Shown here: positions 17,428 through 24,638 of the stretch, in pieces | Layout of the letters: each line of letters begins with the position of its first letter | Numbering within the stretch: position 1 is the stretch's first letter | Origin: a virus | IMG/VR virus record: IMGVR_UViG_3300037493_002279 | Coordinates: 1 to 48,970 of that record | DNA: 48,970 bases | Direction: 5' to 3' (one strand) | The notes under the pieces: generated by a model | The model's input: the letters and a program-made list of their open reading frames with translations, nothing else | Database searches by the model: none | Told to the model about the DNA's origin: nothing | Translations under genes and position numbers: made by a program

Positions 17428-17795
17428 TATTGATCCTTTTTGACAACACGGAGGACGCGCTGCAGACGGCTAGTGCTTCCCTTGCGGCGTTCCCCGGTAT
17501 CCTCGATGTAACCCTTACGGATTAGCGGGGCGTAGCGGGGCGAGATAGTCTGTACCCCATGCATAGGTAGGGCGCGGCAGACTTCGTCGCCTGTGCAGCC
17601 GTTTGGGTGCCTTGCGATGACCTCGTAGACTAGAGCCTCAAGCTTGCCGGCTGTAAGCTTCTCAGCGGCCTCGTGGCTTGTGTCTGGATCCGAGTTACGC
17701 CGCATCATATGAATTGGCGTCCCGAAGGCGTTTAAGATAGGCAGTGTTGGATCCACTGTTGTCTTTTTATTAAAAAGGGATAGAGTCTTCGTCAT
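17427..17795 (-). CDS. Winged-helix DNA-binding protein
   Basis: The protein is 122 residues from ATG 17795, chosen because AAAGGA lies about six bases upstream. A longer frame to 17954 would run through the SSB-like gene and lacks such a site. The C-terminal part has a phage winged-helix pattern: DPDTSHEAAEKL, then LVYEVIARHPNGCTGDEV, then TISPRYAPLIRKGYIEDTGE and R-L-Q-R-V-L-R. Similar proteins occur in phage replication/recombination modules; the exact function is unknown. It overlaps the SSB-like gene by 26 bases in another frame. Confidence 0.7.
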   Translation of the reverse strand: MTKTLSLFNKKTTVDPTLPILNAFGTPIHMMRRNSDPDTSHEAAEKLTAGKLEALVYEVIARHPNGCTGDEVCRALPMHGVQTISPRYAPLIRKGYIEDTGERRKGSTSRLQRVLRVVKKDQ

Positions 17796-18417
17796 CGAAA
17801 TCCTTTGATACGGTTGAAGCATCGCCAACCTTTCCAGTAAGCCCTTGATACTCTTGCGAGGATTGAATGATTTTTCTCCAGTAGGGAGACAGGCTGTCAA
17901 ATACGTCCTGATTCGGGTCGTCAAGGTCATAGTATTTAAGCTCATTAAAGCCAACCGGCAGCTTGCTCTTTAGCTCTGGTGGTAGTCCTGAAATGTCTGA
18001 CATCACGTTCTTCGGTTCCCCGTTCTTTTTCAGGACGGTCTTAACAGAGATCATCCCCCAGGCCCCAAGCACGTTTTTAATCTCAAACTTGTTTTTTTCA
18101 GCAGCGGTAAAAGGGCGCCCACGCCAGTTCTGCAGGTCGATAAAGAACGGCGCCTTTTCATAAATAGATGCCGTGTACATCTTGTCAATCGACATAGGCT
18201 CACCATTTTTAACCGTCAACGGGTTGCCTGCGTAGTCCCTGCCGTGGACTTCAAACAACAAGGCTACCTTGTGCTTGTATTTAGTTTCCCCGACGGTGTA
18301 CGGGTCTAGCTGCATGCCACAGTCAATGACCTGGTAGCAGCGTGCTAAGTGCGTGCCTACCGGCACCTCAATGAACTTGCTCTGTTTGTCTGGATTAGGT
18401 GTAAGTGTAAGACCCAT
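17770..18417 (-). CDS. Single-stranded-DNA-binding-like protein
   Basis: The 215-residue product has a beta-rich, OB-fold-like N-terminal region and ends in DFDDEDSIPF. This closely resembles the acidic C-terminal tip DFDDDIPF by which bacterial SSBs recruit partners. The N-terminal sequence is not that of bacterial SSB but of a phage protein found in such modules. A function in covering ssDNA during replication or recombination is inferred; the neighbouring exonuclease and the helicase operon agree. An AAGGAAG ribosome site precedes the ATG. Confidence 0.7.
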   Translation of the reverse strand: MGLTLTPNPDKQSKFIEVPVGTHLARCYQVIDCGMQLDPYTVGETKYKHKVALLFEVHGRDYAGNPLTVKNGEPMSIDKMYTASIYEKAPFFIDLQNWRGRPFTAAEKNKFEIKNVLGAWGMISVKTVLKKNGEPKNVMSDISGLPPELKSKLPVGFNELKYYDLDDPNQDVFDSLSPYWRKIIQSSQEYQGLTGKVGDASTVSKDFDDEDSIPF

Positions 18418-18574
18418 GATTTTCTTCCTTTAGGTTTGGTTTCTTTAAGCCACATTCGGCATAGATAATTTCCCAGTCTTCTTTTCCTGCGTACCCGTTC
18501 GTTGCTTTAGTAAGCGCCTCTTCGAGTCTTTCCTGCCGCTCTAACATCATCTGATGCATCTCTGCGTCCATCAT
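18395..18574 (-). CDS. Small phage protein, first gene of the leftward operon
   Basis: A 59-codon frame begins with two consecutive ATG codons behind AAGGGGA and ends 23 bases inside the SSB-like gene. The product is helical (LERQERLEEALTKATNGYAG) with a segment EDWEIIYAECGLKKP, a pattern I associate with small phage proteins. It sits directly downstream of a candidate leftward promoter. The ribosome site and operon position make it a likely real gene of unknown role. Confidence 0.55.
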   Translation of the reverse strand: MMDAEMHQMMLERQERLEEALTKATNGYAGKEDWEIIYAECGLKKPNLKEENHGSYTYT

Positions 18575-18602
18575 TTCCCCTTGGTCGGTGGTAAGAGATC
18601 GT

Positions 18603-18631
18603 AATTTATCATGTTTAACTTAAAAGTACAA
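18603..18631 (-). promoter_or_regulatory. Candidate leftward promoter of the divergent control region
   Basis: Read on the minus strand, TTGTAC and TAAATT are 17 bases apart, and TGA directly before TAAATT gives an extended -10. The hexamers are imperfect. It lies in the 119-base gap between divergent operons and back-to-back with a rightward candidate. Confidence 0.35.
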
Positions 18632-18636
18632 TACGC

Positions 18637-18666
18637 TTGACCCATGAAAATAAATAGGTGTAACAT
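18637..18666 (+). promoter_or_regulatory. Candidate rightward promoter of the early operon
   Basis: TTGACC (18637-18642) and TAACAT (18661-18666) are 18 bases apart, upstream of the YdaS/Cro-like gene. Its -35 is only six bases from that of the leftward candidate, so a regulator bound here could affect both. Confidence 0.4.
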
Positions 18667-18693
18667 CGGCTTAAACAAACAAGGAGAACCCGC

Positions 18694-18894
18694 ATGACGC
18701 TTGCAGAATACTTTCAATCTAAACCGAGGGGCTCAAAGGTTGCGATGGCCAAGAAGCTTGGTATTAGTAAGAACTGGCTCAGCCAGATCATTAGCTGGGC
18801 TAAACTCCCGAGCCCTGAGATCTCGGTACAGATTGAGCACCTGACTGACGGCAGCGTGAAGCGCCACGAGCTACGTCCTGATCTGTTCCTATGA
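18694..18894 (+). CDS. YdaS/Cro-like DNA-binding regulator
   Basis: This 66-residue protein has a helix-turn-helix (SKVAMAKKLGISKNWLSQII) followed by the short strand region HLTDGSVKRHELRPDLF, the layout of Cro/YdaS proteins that bind early phage operators. An AAGGAG ribosome site precedes the ATG. As first gene of the rightward operon beside divergent promoters, it probably regulates that intergenic region. It overlaps the next gene by ATGA. Confidence 0.8.
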   Translation: MTLAEYFQSKPRGSKVAMAKKLGISKNWLSQIISWAKLPSPEISVQIEHLTDGSVKRHELRPDLFL

Positions 18895-19505
18895 ACACGT
18901 ACAAGTTTCCAGTGCAGGCCTATTTGATCCAGACAGCTCGTCTACAGGGCGCTGAGGATTTGACCTACCGCCGGCTGCTCGACGTGTACTACATGACGGA
19001 GAGGCCGTTGACCTTAGACCTTGACCTGCTTGCCGGTAAAGTCGGGATGGACCTTGACGTTGTCGAGATGGTCCTAGCCGAGTTCTTTACGAAGGAGGAC
19101 GACGGCTACCACCATGAGGACTGCGATAAGCAGGTTGCCGCCTATAAACACCGGGTCAAGATTAACCGCGCCGCTGCACCGCTAGGCGGTCTAGTAAGAT
19201 CTGGTAAGGCACCCTTAAAGGCAAAGCCTGTGGATAAGCCTGTGGATAAGAACCCTTGTGAGCGCTTCCAGGACTTCTGGGATGCGTGGCCGCCGAACGA
19301 CCGGAAGGTTGCCCGTAAGCAGTGCGAGGACAAGTGGCGGTCGCATAACCTTGACCAAGAAGGTACCAAGATTGTGAACCACGTCATACAGATGAAGAGC
19401 TCCGAGGACTGGGTGCGTGGCTTTATACCGGCGCCGATGGTCTACCTGAACCAAAAGCGTTGGGAGGCTGCTGTTGTGATTGGTGCCAAGAGGCGCATCC
19501 TATGA
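18891..19505 (+). CDS. DUF1376-type replication protein
   Basis: The 204-residue protein has the DUF1376/YdaU N-terminal signature (YLIQTARLQGAEDLTYRRLL, then LLAGKVGMDLDVV). A C-terminal segment typical of phage replication initiation proteins follows (FQDFWDAWPPNDRKVARKQC and LNQKRWE). A short repeated KPVDKPVDK linker joins the parts. Proteins of this type are thought to act in origin recognition and helicase recruitment. It is followed by the primase zinc finger and helicase through ATGA and short overlaps, which agrees. Confidence 0.8.
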   Translation: MNTYKFPVQAYLIQTARLQGAEDLTYRRLLDVYYMTERPLTLDLDLLAGKVGMDLDVVEMVLAEFFTKEDDGYHHEDCDKQVAAYKHRVKINRAAAPLGGLVRSGKAPLKAKPVDKPVDKNPCERFQDFWDAWPPNDRKVARKQCEDKWRSHNLDQEGTKIVNHVIQMKSSEDWVRGFIPAPMVYLNQKRWEAAVVIGAKRRIL

Positions 19506-19930
19506 GCAAGCTAGAGGCCTTGCTAGGGCGCCTGGAGAAGGTCAAGGGGCGTAACGGGAGTTTTGTTGCCTGCTGCCCTCACCACGCCGATAAGAGCCCT
19601 TCCCTGGCTATTAAAGAGAACCCAGACGGTCGGATCCTGCTGCACTGCTTTGCCGGGTGCTCCGCGGCTGAGGTGGTCGGGGCGATAGGTATGGAGCTTG
19701 GCGACCTGTTCCCTGAGGATGCGCAGCGGGAGCGGATCGGGCACCGTGGCCAGCCGACGAAGCCTAGATTCTACGCAACAGATCTGTTAAAGATTATTAA
19801 CTTCGAGGCCTTAGTGGTGTCTATTGCCGCTGCGGATATGTCGCGTGGCAAGCCTTTGTCTGACGTTGACAAGCAACGGCTGTCCCTAGCTGCGGATCGG
19901 ATCCGGGAGGCGGCTACTTATGCAGGATAG
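19502..19930 (+). CDS. Stand-alone primase-type zinc-finger protein
   Basis: From ATG 19502 (ATGA overlap with the previous stop) the product is 142 residues. It shows the CHC2-like primase zinc-binding pattern: CCPHH near the N-terminus, SPSLAIKE, then LLHCFAGCSA. This is the part of DnaG/T7 gp4 that recognises template. No TOPRIM catalytic motif follows; the remainder is helical. It may act with the adjacent helicase to guide a host primase, or only bind DNA. Confidence 0.75.
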   Translation: MSKLEALLGRLEKVKGRNGSFVACCPHHADKSPSLAIKENPDGRILLHCFAGCSAAEVVGAIGMELGDLFPEDAQRERIGHRGQPTKPRFYATDLLKIINFEALVVSIAAADMSRGKPLSDVDKQRLSLAADRIREAATYAG

Positions 19931-20933
19931 TTCCTCGTCCCTGATGGCCCGTGCGGCTGCGTTTGACGACTTCAGGCGTAACCAGGTAATCCATTCATCC
20001 CAGGTGGACGTAGAGAAGTACCTTGACGCGCCGGACTTGTCTACGCACGTCAAAACCGCTCAGGAGGTGATTGACGAGATCTGGGAAGAGGTACTGTCCC
20101 CGATACAAGTAGACCACAGCTATACGATGCCCTGGCTAAAGACGCATATGTCCTTTCGGTTCCGGCCGGGCGAAGTGACCCTGTACGCCGGATCCAACGG
20201 CGGGGGTAAGTCTCTGATCACTGGCCAGATTGCAATGCATCTGATGAAGCAGAACCGGAAGGTTTGCATCGCTAGTTTTGAGATGAAGCCGAAGCGGACT
20301 ATCTACAGGATGCTCAGGCAGTTCTCTGGGGTGAACATCGACGAGCCTGGCTTCACGAGCCGCGACAAAGTAATAGCTAAGGTCCTGGAGCGTTACGAGG
20401 TCTTCGTTAAAGACAGGTTGTACTTGTATGACCAGCAGGGGACGACCACGGCTAAGCAGGTGATTGCGATGGCCAGGTACTCGGTGACTGAGCTCGGCAT
20501 TACAGACATTTTCGTCGATTCTCTGATGAAATGCGTTCCCGCGGAGGATGACTATAACGCCCAGAAGTACTTCGTCGATAACCTGACGGCCTTAGCGCGG
20601 GACTTGAATGTACATGTGCATTTGATCCACCACATTAAGAAGCTGCAGTCCGAAGAGGTCGCGCCGAACAAGTTTGACATCAAGGGATCCGGCGCCATTG
20701 GGGACCAGGTAGATAACGTCCTGCTCGTGTTTCGTAATAAAAAGAAGGAGCACAAGATACAGCAGGGGTTGCTTGTTGACGAGTCGGAGCATGACGTGCT
20801 GTTGATGTGCGAGAAGCAACGGAACGGGGAGGGTGAGGATTGGTTTGGCCTTCACTACCATCGGGCAAGCCAACAATTTGTGGAGGCGGCAGACAGCGTG
20901 CCGATGTCTTTTGATGACAAGGGAAATTTCTGA
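19920..20933 (+). CDS. Replicative DNA helicase (DnaB/T7 gp4-type RecA fold)
   Basis: This 337-residue ATPase has Walker A at residues 91-98 (GSNGGGKS). Walker B-like IFVDS lies at about 197-201, a His motif HLIHHIKK at about 233-240, and KGSGAIGDQVDNVLLVFRNK follows, all typical of hexameric DnaB/T7-type helicases. It probably unwinds DNA 5' to 3' at the phage fork. It overlaps the zinc-finger gene by 11 bases, so the pair resembles a split T7 gp4 without the primase catalytic domain. Confidence 0.88.
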   Translation: MQDSSSSLMARAAAFDDFRRNQVIHSSQVDVEKYLDAPDLSTHVKTAQEVIDEIWEEVLSPIQVDHSYTMPWLKTHMSFRFRPGEVTLYAGSNGGGKSLITGQIAMHLMKQNRKVCIASFEMKPKRTIYRMLRQFSGVNIDEPGFTSRDKVIAKVLERYEVFVKDRLYLYDQQGTTTAKQVIAMARYSVTELGITDIFVDSLMKCVPAEDDYNAQKYFVDNLTALARDLNVHVHLIHHIKKLQSEEVAPNKFDIKGSGAIGDQVDNVLLVFRNKKKEHKIQQGLLVDESEHDVLLMCEKQRNGEGEDWFGLHYHRASQQFVEAADSVPMSFDDKGNF

Positions 20934-21150
20934 GGAAGAGCACAAGTACCGGTGCCTAGTCCGCTGGGTCATCAAGTACCGGATGGATAACAGAGACGCT
21001 GCGCACAAGTGGTTACGTGGTGGGGTAGATGAGAAGAATATTTATCGTAAGGGTTGGATGGAGGTACGTCCTGATTCACCGCTAGAAAAGGACGTAATTA
21101 ATCAATGGAAGTTAGGTAACCGAGGGGAGTATGACCAATGGAAGATTTAG
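20914..21150 (+). CDS. Small phage protein (DUF7696-like), unknown function
   Basis: The likely start is ATG 20914, giving 78 residues; a longer frame would run deep into the helicase gene. The pattern EEEHKYRCLVRWVIKYR, then a short helix, then INQWKLGNRGEYDQW is common in small phage proteins. There is no strong ribosome site, so translation is probably coupled to the helicase gene, whose end it overlaps by 20 bases. Confidence 0.6.
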   Translation: MTREISEEEHKYRCLVRWVIKYRMDNRDAAHKWLRGGVDEKNIYRKGWMEVRPDSPLEKDVINQWKLGNRGEYDQWKI

Positions 21151-21437
21151 ATAGCGAACAAATTTATGTGCAAAAAATTGGCTACGAAGTATATGACGAT
21201 GTAGTTGATAAATTACCTGGCTTGTTAGGAGATGTTCCAGAGCTATATAAATATGCTTGTCTTATATTAATCGGGCAACACCTTGTAAGTCGTGGAATTG
21301 CAGGAACAATGCTTAACACGGACGTTGAAACAGGAATGGCGTTACATGAAGTTTCATCAAGGAAAATAATGGGGATTACAAACAAGATGGTCGCCGCATC
21401 TGTTATGGCACAAGTAATGGGAGATAAGCATGAGTGA
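21138..21437 (+). CDS. Hypothetical protein
   Basis: A 99-residue, AT-rich-coded helical protein without a recognised motif. It overlaps the previous gene by 13 bases and the next by eight. The C-terminal half (GITNKMVAASVMAQVM) is hydrophobic-helical but not convincingly membrane-spanning. Its composition differs from neighbours, suggesting recent acquisition. Confidence 0.5.
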   Translation: MEDLDSEQIYVQKIGYEVYDDVVDKLPGLLGDVPELYKYACLILIGQHLVSRGIAGTMLNTDVETGMALHEVSSRKIMGITNKMVAASVMAQVMGDKHE

Positions 21438-21696
21438 GATGAGCGCGTTTCAACGTAAGTTTCTAAACCGGGCTGGGGCTGTAGACCTGTTCACGCAACA
21501 GGAGTTTGATAAAGAGCTGGGGCTTGCTAAGGAAGAGATTGTGAAAATGGCCATCGTTATTACTGCACAGTCGGTTTCAATAGAACGAGAGATCTGCGCA
21601 ACGATAGCTGAGAAGTTTAACCCGGCAGCCGCTGACGCTATACGTAAACATAGAGGCAATATCACTCTATTGGAAATGCCCGATGCTAAAGATTGA
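21430..21696 (+). CDS. Small EREAC-motif phage protein
   Basis: The 88-residue product contains SIEREICATIAEKFNPAAAD followed by AIRKHRG, matching the motif (E-R-E-x-C-A-x-x-A/C ... A-A-x-x-I-R-x-R-G) shared with at least three other small proteins of this genome. The function of such proteins is not known to me. It sits between the helicase group and RusA with overlaps on both sides. Confidence 0.55.
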   Translation: MSEMSAFQRKFLNRAGAVDLFTQQEFDKELGLAKEEIVKMAIVITAQSVSIEREICATIAEKFNPAAADAIRKHRGNITLLEMPDAKD

Positions 21697-22030
21697 GCTG
21701 CCCTGGCCACCGTCGGTCAATAGTTACTGGCGAACCTTCCAAGGGCGCATGCTGATCAGCAAGGACGGTCGTGCCTATCGTAAGGCGGTCCAGGATGCTG
21801 TGACATTAAACCTGGCTAACAAGCACTGGGAAGGGCAGCTCAAGGTAGAGGTAGAGGCCTTCCGGCCAGACAATCGTAAGAGGGACCTTGATAACTTGTT
21901 GAAGGCAATCTTGGACGGGTTAGCGCATGGCGGGGTTTACCTGGACGACTCTCAGATAGTAGACCTGAGGATTTTTTGGGCGGTGGAGAAGGGTGGGAAA
22001 GTGGTCGTATCAATTGAGGAAATCAAATGA
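21683..22030 (+). CDS. rusA: RusA-type Holliday junction resolvase
   Basis: This 115-residue protein matches RusA: PPSVNSYWR at residues 9-17, the acidic cluster RDLDNLLKAILDGL (D68, D70, D78) and DDSQIVDL (D88, D89). RusA dimers cut four-way DNA junctions using such aspartates. It would resolve recombination intermediates before packaging, alongside the PD-(D/E)XK nuclease and SSB-like protein. It overlaps neighbours by 14 and four bases. Confidence 0.93.
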   Translation: MLKIELPWPPSVNSYWRTFQGRMLISKDGRAYRKAVQDAVTLNLANKHWEGQLKVEVEAFRPDNRKRDLDNLLKAILDGLAHGGVYLDDSQIVDLRIFWAVEKGGKVVVSIEEIK

Positions 22031-22230
22031 AAAAGAAAGCATGGGGACTCAAGACGAAGCATGGGTCTTTTATTAACCGGCCACCTACGCATCACTGGGA
22101 AGCCGAGCGGGTGCTGTTGTTTCGTACTCGCAAGCAGGCAAAGTCGTATCTTGAGAACGATCAGTACTGGGAAGGTAGAGCGGTGCCGGTGCGGGTAACT
22201 TATGAAGTAAGGGAGACAGAAGATGAATAA
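22027..22230 (+). CDS. Small phage protein, unknown function
   Basis: A 67-residue basic protein starting MKKKAWGLKTKHGSF, with a predicted strand-helix-strand layout (AERVLLFRTRKQAKSYLEND ... AVPVRVTYEV). It has ATGA overlap with rusA and eight bases of overlap with the next gene. It may be a small nucleic-acid-binding protein, but no family is recognised. Confidence 0.55.
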   Translation: MKKKAWGLKTKHGSFINRPPTHHWEAERVLLFRTRKQAKSYLENDQYWEGRAVPVRVTYEVRETEDE

Positions 22231-22405
22231 TACTGACCTGCTTGATTTTTATGCTGGGCTTGCTTTAGCCGGGGTGATATCTAAATACAGCACCGACTGT
22301 GGCCTAAAAGGATCATCTGAAAAGTGCGCACAGGTTGCTTTCCGTTACGCAACGGCAATGCTTGAAGAAAGAAAAAAACATGTAGATTTATCTGATGGCG
22401 ATTAA
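22223..22405 (+). CDS. Small phage protein, unknown function
   Basis: The 60-residue product begins with a hydrophobic helix (LLDFYAGLALAGVIS), has a Cys-containing middle and ends in the helical CAQVAFRYATAMLEERK. The last part resembles small phage proteins with an A-x-A-M-L-x-E-R ending. A GGGAGA site lies upstream. It could be soluble or membrane-associated; function unknown. Confidence 0.5.
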   Translation: MNNTDLLDFYAGLALAGVISKYSTDCGLKGSSEKCAQVAFRYATAMLEERKKHVDLSDGD

Positions 22406-22420
22406 ACACAGGGGATAAAT

Positions 22421-22804
22421 ATGAAGCCGTTAACTAACACTTGGGACGAGGAAGAACCTGAGGACTCGGACGATATGCTTAGCCGGGATCCGCATAAGAT
22501 GGTGGACTTTATTTTCCTTAATCGGGGGAAGCTTGCAGAGGCCGTTGGGGCGCGTGGGTATCTGGAGAATTTCCTTAAATCAAAGAAGGCCCTGTTGATG
22601 AAGGCCAGCGGAGAATCTGCCATCGGGGCACAGGAGAGGGAGGCCTACGCGCATCCTGATTACATTGCGCTGTTTAAGGCGATTGAGGAGGCCAAGGTGC
22701 TTGAGGAGACGCTGCGCTGGGGGATGACAGGGGCTCAGATGCGGGTTGAGATCTGGCGTACTGAGCAGGCAAACTTCAGGGCTGAAGGGAAGATAACATT
22801 GTGA
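22421..22804 (+). CDS. Conserved phage helical protein of the replication module
   Basis: The 127-residue protein is acidic at the N-terminus and then helical, with a pattern familiar in replication/recombination modules of proteobacterial phages: ARGYLENFLKSKKALLM, IGAQEREAYAHPDYIALFKA and LRWGMTGAQMRVEIWRTEQ. An AGGGG ribosome site precedes the ATG. Function is unknown to me. It overlaps the next GTG start by four bases. Confidence 0.6.
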   Translation: MKPLTNTWDEEEPEDSDDMLSRDPHKMVDFIFLNRGKLAEAVGARGYLENFLKSKKALLMKASGESAIGAQEREAYAHPDYIALFKAIEEAKVLEETLRWGMTGAQMRVEIWRTEQANFRAEGKITL

Positions 22805-22998
22805 TTGTAGTCGGGGACTGGGTCCTAATCTGCGAAACGAAGGACAAGGGAATAGTCGTCGCAGCGATGGACCAGAACGAGCGATTCTTAGTGCACGTTC
22901 CACCGACTCAAAAATATAGATATGCTAAGCAGGTGCATGTTGGGATTGAAAAAGTACGAAAGATCAAACCAATTTTACAGATGACTTTAATTTTTTAG
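22801..22998 (+). CDS. Small beta-barrel-like protein
   Basis: This GTG-started, 65-residue protein has alternating strands (IVVGDWVLICETKDKGIVVA, RFLVHVPPTQKYRYAK), suggesting an SH3/KOW-like small barrel. The start follows from GTGA overlap with the upstream stop. No family is assigned; nucleic-acid or protein binding is possible. Confidence 0.5.
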   Translation: MIVVGDWVLICETKDKGIVVAAMDQNERFLVHVPPTQKYRYAKQVHVGIEKVRKIKPILQMTLIF

Positions 22999-23008
22999 TG
23001 GAGGTTTT

Positions 23009-23224
23009 ATGAAACGTCATGACAGATTATCGATTGTTGCAGACATCCGGCCAGCGCAACGTGCCGAGGATGAGTTTAAGACCCCCTGGGGACGCGTCTG
23101 GACGCACGGTGCGGATGTGATGTCTACCTGGCGTAAGCAGCTCGTGGACGGTAAGCCCTGGGTGCCGCCAAGCGAAGTGCGGGATGATTTTCTTTTTAAG
23201 CAGAATAGAGAAAAAATTAAATAA
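23009..23224 (+). CDS. Hypothetical protein
   Basis: A 71-residue basic protein behind a good GGAGG site. It has a central FKTPWGRVWTHGADVMSTWRKQ segment and W-V-P-P-S-E. No family is recognised. Its 3' end becomes AT-rich where the glycosyltransferase-like gene begins. Confidence 0.5.
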   Translation: MKRHDRLSIVADIRPAQRAEDEFKTPWGRVWTHGADVMSTWRKQLVDGKPWVPPSEVRDDFLFKQNREKIK

Positions 23225-23234
23225 ATTTTATTCG

Positions 23235-24161
23235 ATGAAAAAACAAATAATAGTAGTAAAAGGATTTGAAGGGTTTGCGGATCGTATGCAAATTTTGTCG
23301 CATTGCATTCAATATTGCAAAGTTAACGATGCCCTTCTTTGCGTTGATTGGCGGGATGATATGTGGGGCCAGGGGCATTTAGATTTCTCGGATTTTTTTG
23401 AGATCGTAAATGTTCCTACCATCACGCTTAGTGACGTAGTAAATCAAATTGATGCTGGGGTATCAGTTGAGCCGGCGTGTTGGACTAAAAAACTTATTGC
23501 GGAGCCCTTCACTAGAAATTGCCTGAACGAATCTTATTATGGGCCTTTGAATAAATTAGATTATGAGCATGTCGATGGGGATGTTGTTGTTGTCAGCAAT
23601 GGCATAAGAATGTTTCACAGTAGTAATTTAATTGACAACATACGATTGAGGCAAGACGTTGCAATTAAAATTCAGGCACGCATAAAGAATTATTTTTTGC
23701 CTTGCACGGTTGTTCACTTACGTGGCACGGATCAATTTGACGAGGCTTTAATTGGTCAATGCTTAGACAAGTTTAAAGAGCTGCCGTTGCATAGCCAGGC
23801 ACGGAGCTATGTCATATCTGATATGCCTGACCTAATCAAAAAGTGGCTTGAGGGGATGCCTAGCTCGGAAGTTGCCAACAAAGATTCAACAATATTTATG
23901 TTGCCAAATTTATTAAAAAAAGGGTCTCATCAGCATACAAGGGAGATACTTGAATTTTACGGGGCAAATAAATTTGATTTAAATGTAGATGCCATTACTG
24001 AGTTTATTTGTCTTTGTTTTGCAAGCGACGCGGTTGGTTCTGAAAAGAGCACTTACTTTTCTTTGTCTCGGTTTCTAAACCAAGAGGGTACAGACGCTAT
24101 TGCAAAGTGGTTGCATGGGTATAAGCCAGAAAATAAATCTCTTAAAAGGGGCATGTTATGA
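23235..24161 (+). CDS. NodZ/Fut8-like glycosyltransferase (GT23-fold, putative)
   Basis: From ATG 23235 the product is 308 residues; a start at 23184 would add 17 low-complexity residues. It opens with strand IIVVKG and FADRMQILSHCIQYCK, like the N-terminal Rossmann start of alpha-1,6-fucosyltransferases, with VDWRDD at 37-42. VVHLRGTDQF at 159-168 corresponds to the H-x-R-x-T-D sugar-nucleotide motif, followed by SYVISDMPD and a late CFASDAVGSEKSTYFSLSRF. Such enzymes transfer fucose or related sugars. The gene is markedly AT-richer than its surroundings and lacks a clear ribosome site, so it looks like a transferred accessory gene. Target unknown. Confidence 0.6.
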   Translation: MKKQIIVVKGFEGFADRMQILSHCIQYCKVNDALLCVDWRDDMWGQGHLDFSDFFEIVNVPTITLSDVVNQIDAGVSVEPACWTKKLIAEPFTRNCLNESYYGPLNKLDYEHVDGDVVVVSNGIRMFHSSNLIDNIRLRQDVAIKIQARIKNYFLPCTVVHLRGTDQFDEALIGQCLDKFKELPLHSQARSYVISDMPDLIKKWLEGMPSSEVANKDSTIFMLPNLLKKGSHQHTREILEFYGANKFDLNVDAITEFICLCFASDAVGSEKSTYFSLSRFLNQEGTDAIAKWLHGYKPENKSLKRGML

Positions 24162-24262
24162 ACACATTAGCCGCGGTGTTGTTAGTTGCCGGGTTTTTTA
24201 TTGGTGTCGCCGCGGCGGTTGCTGCTTTCGGCTTTATTCTTTACTGCTTCAGTGAACAATAA
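24158..24262 (+). CDS. Single-pass membrane microprotein
   Basis: A 34-codon frame starts by ATGA overlap with the glycosyltransferase stop. The product is almost entirely one hydrophobic Ala/Val/Gly/Phe segment (LLVAGFFIGVAAAVAAFGFI) with a short polar end. The HNH protein start (GTG) lies within its last codons. Function unknown. Confidence 0.45.
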   Translation: MNTLAAVLLVAGFFIGVAAAVAAFGFILYCFSEQ

Positions 24263-24536
24263 GCTCAACGCCGCGGAGCGCAAACACCTGCAGCGGGTCA
24301 AGAGCCTGCCGTGCTCTGTCTGCAATGCACCACCGCCAAGCAGCGCTCACCACGTCAAGCAGGGGCTGCAGTACACGACTGTGGCCCTCTGCTACGACTG
24401 TCACCAGGGCTCTCTGATGGGCTGGCATGGGCAGAAGCGTGCCTGGGCGATCCGTAAAATAGATCAGCTCGATGCGCTCAACGTCACCATCCAAAGGCTA
24501 ATAGAGAACACCTATCAGATTGAGGGTGATGATTAA
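24252..24536 (+). CDS. HNH nuclease-like protein (Ref-like recombination factor)
   Basis: The product is 94 residues from GTG 24252. Zinc-binding pairs are visible as C21-x2-C24 and C47-x2-C50, with the HH of the HNH core at 33-34 (SAHHVKQG) and HQGSLMGWHG following. This is the compact HNH arrangement of P1 Ref-like recombination enhancement proteins and similar small phage nucleases. It probably assists recombination or DNA cleavage. Translation is likely coupled to the microprotein it overlaps by 11 bases. A mobile homing role is less likely, since it interrupts nothing. Confidence 0.7.
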   Translation: MNNKLNAAERKHLQRVKSLPCSVCNAPPPSSAHHVKQGLQYTTVALCYDCHQGSLMGWHGQKRAWAIRKIDQLDALNVTIQRLIENTYQIEGDD

Positions 24537-24554
24537 AAAGAATTAGCTAATTGG

Positions 24555-24607
24555 TTGATAAATCTCTTGTGTGTTTGTTTAATTCCGAATTACACTACGT
24601 CTGTAGT
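24555..24607 (+). promoter_or_regulatory. Promoter with palindromic operator, copy 1
   Basis: TTGATA (24555-24560), 17 bases, then TTTAAT (24578-24583) form a good sigma70-like promoter. Ten bases after the -10 lies ACTAC-GTCT-GTAGT (24594-24607), a perfect 5-base inverted repeat around the expected transcript start. The block from TTGTTTAATTC to the ribosome site CAGGAGA recurs at 25864 with the same spacing. It drives the 98-residue gene and downstream regulators. Confidence 0.65.
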
Positions 24608-24638
24608 CCAGTGATTCACAACCCACAGGAGACCGACC

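Noticed and set aside
17427-17954. Longer start for the winged-helix protein (175 residues)
   Set aside because: The extra 53 residues lie entirely within the SSB-like gene in another frame, while ATG 17795 has an AAAGGA site.
20592-21008. Minus-strand 138-codon frame opposite the helicase
   Set aside because: Shadow of a conserved helicase gene with no recognisable domain.
23184-23234. Upstream start of the glycosyltransferase-like gene
   Set aside because: It adds Phe/Lys-rich residues with no family similarity and overlaps the previous gene; ATG 23235 begins exactly at the first strand.
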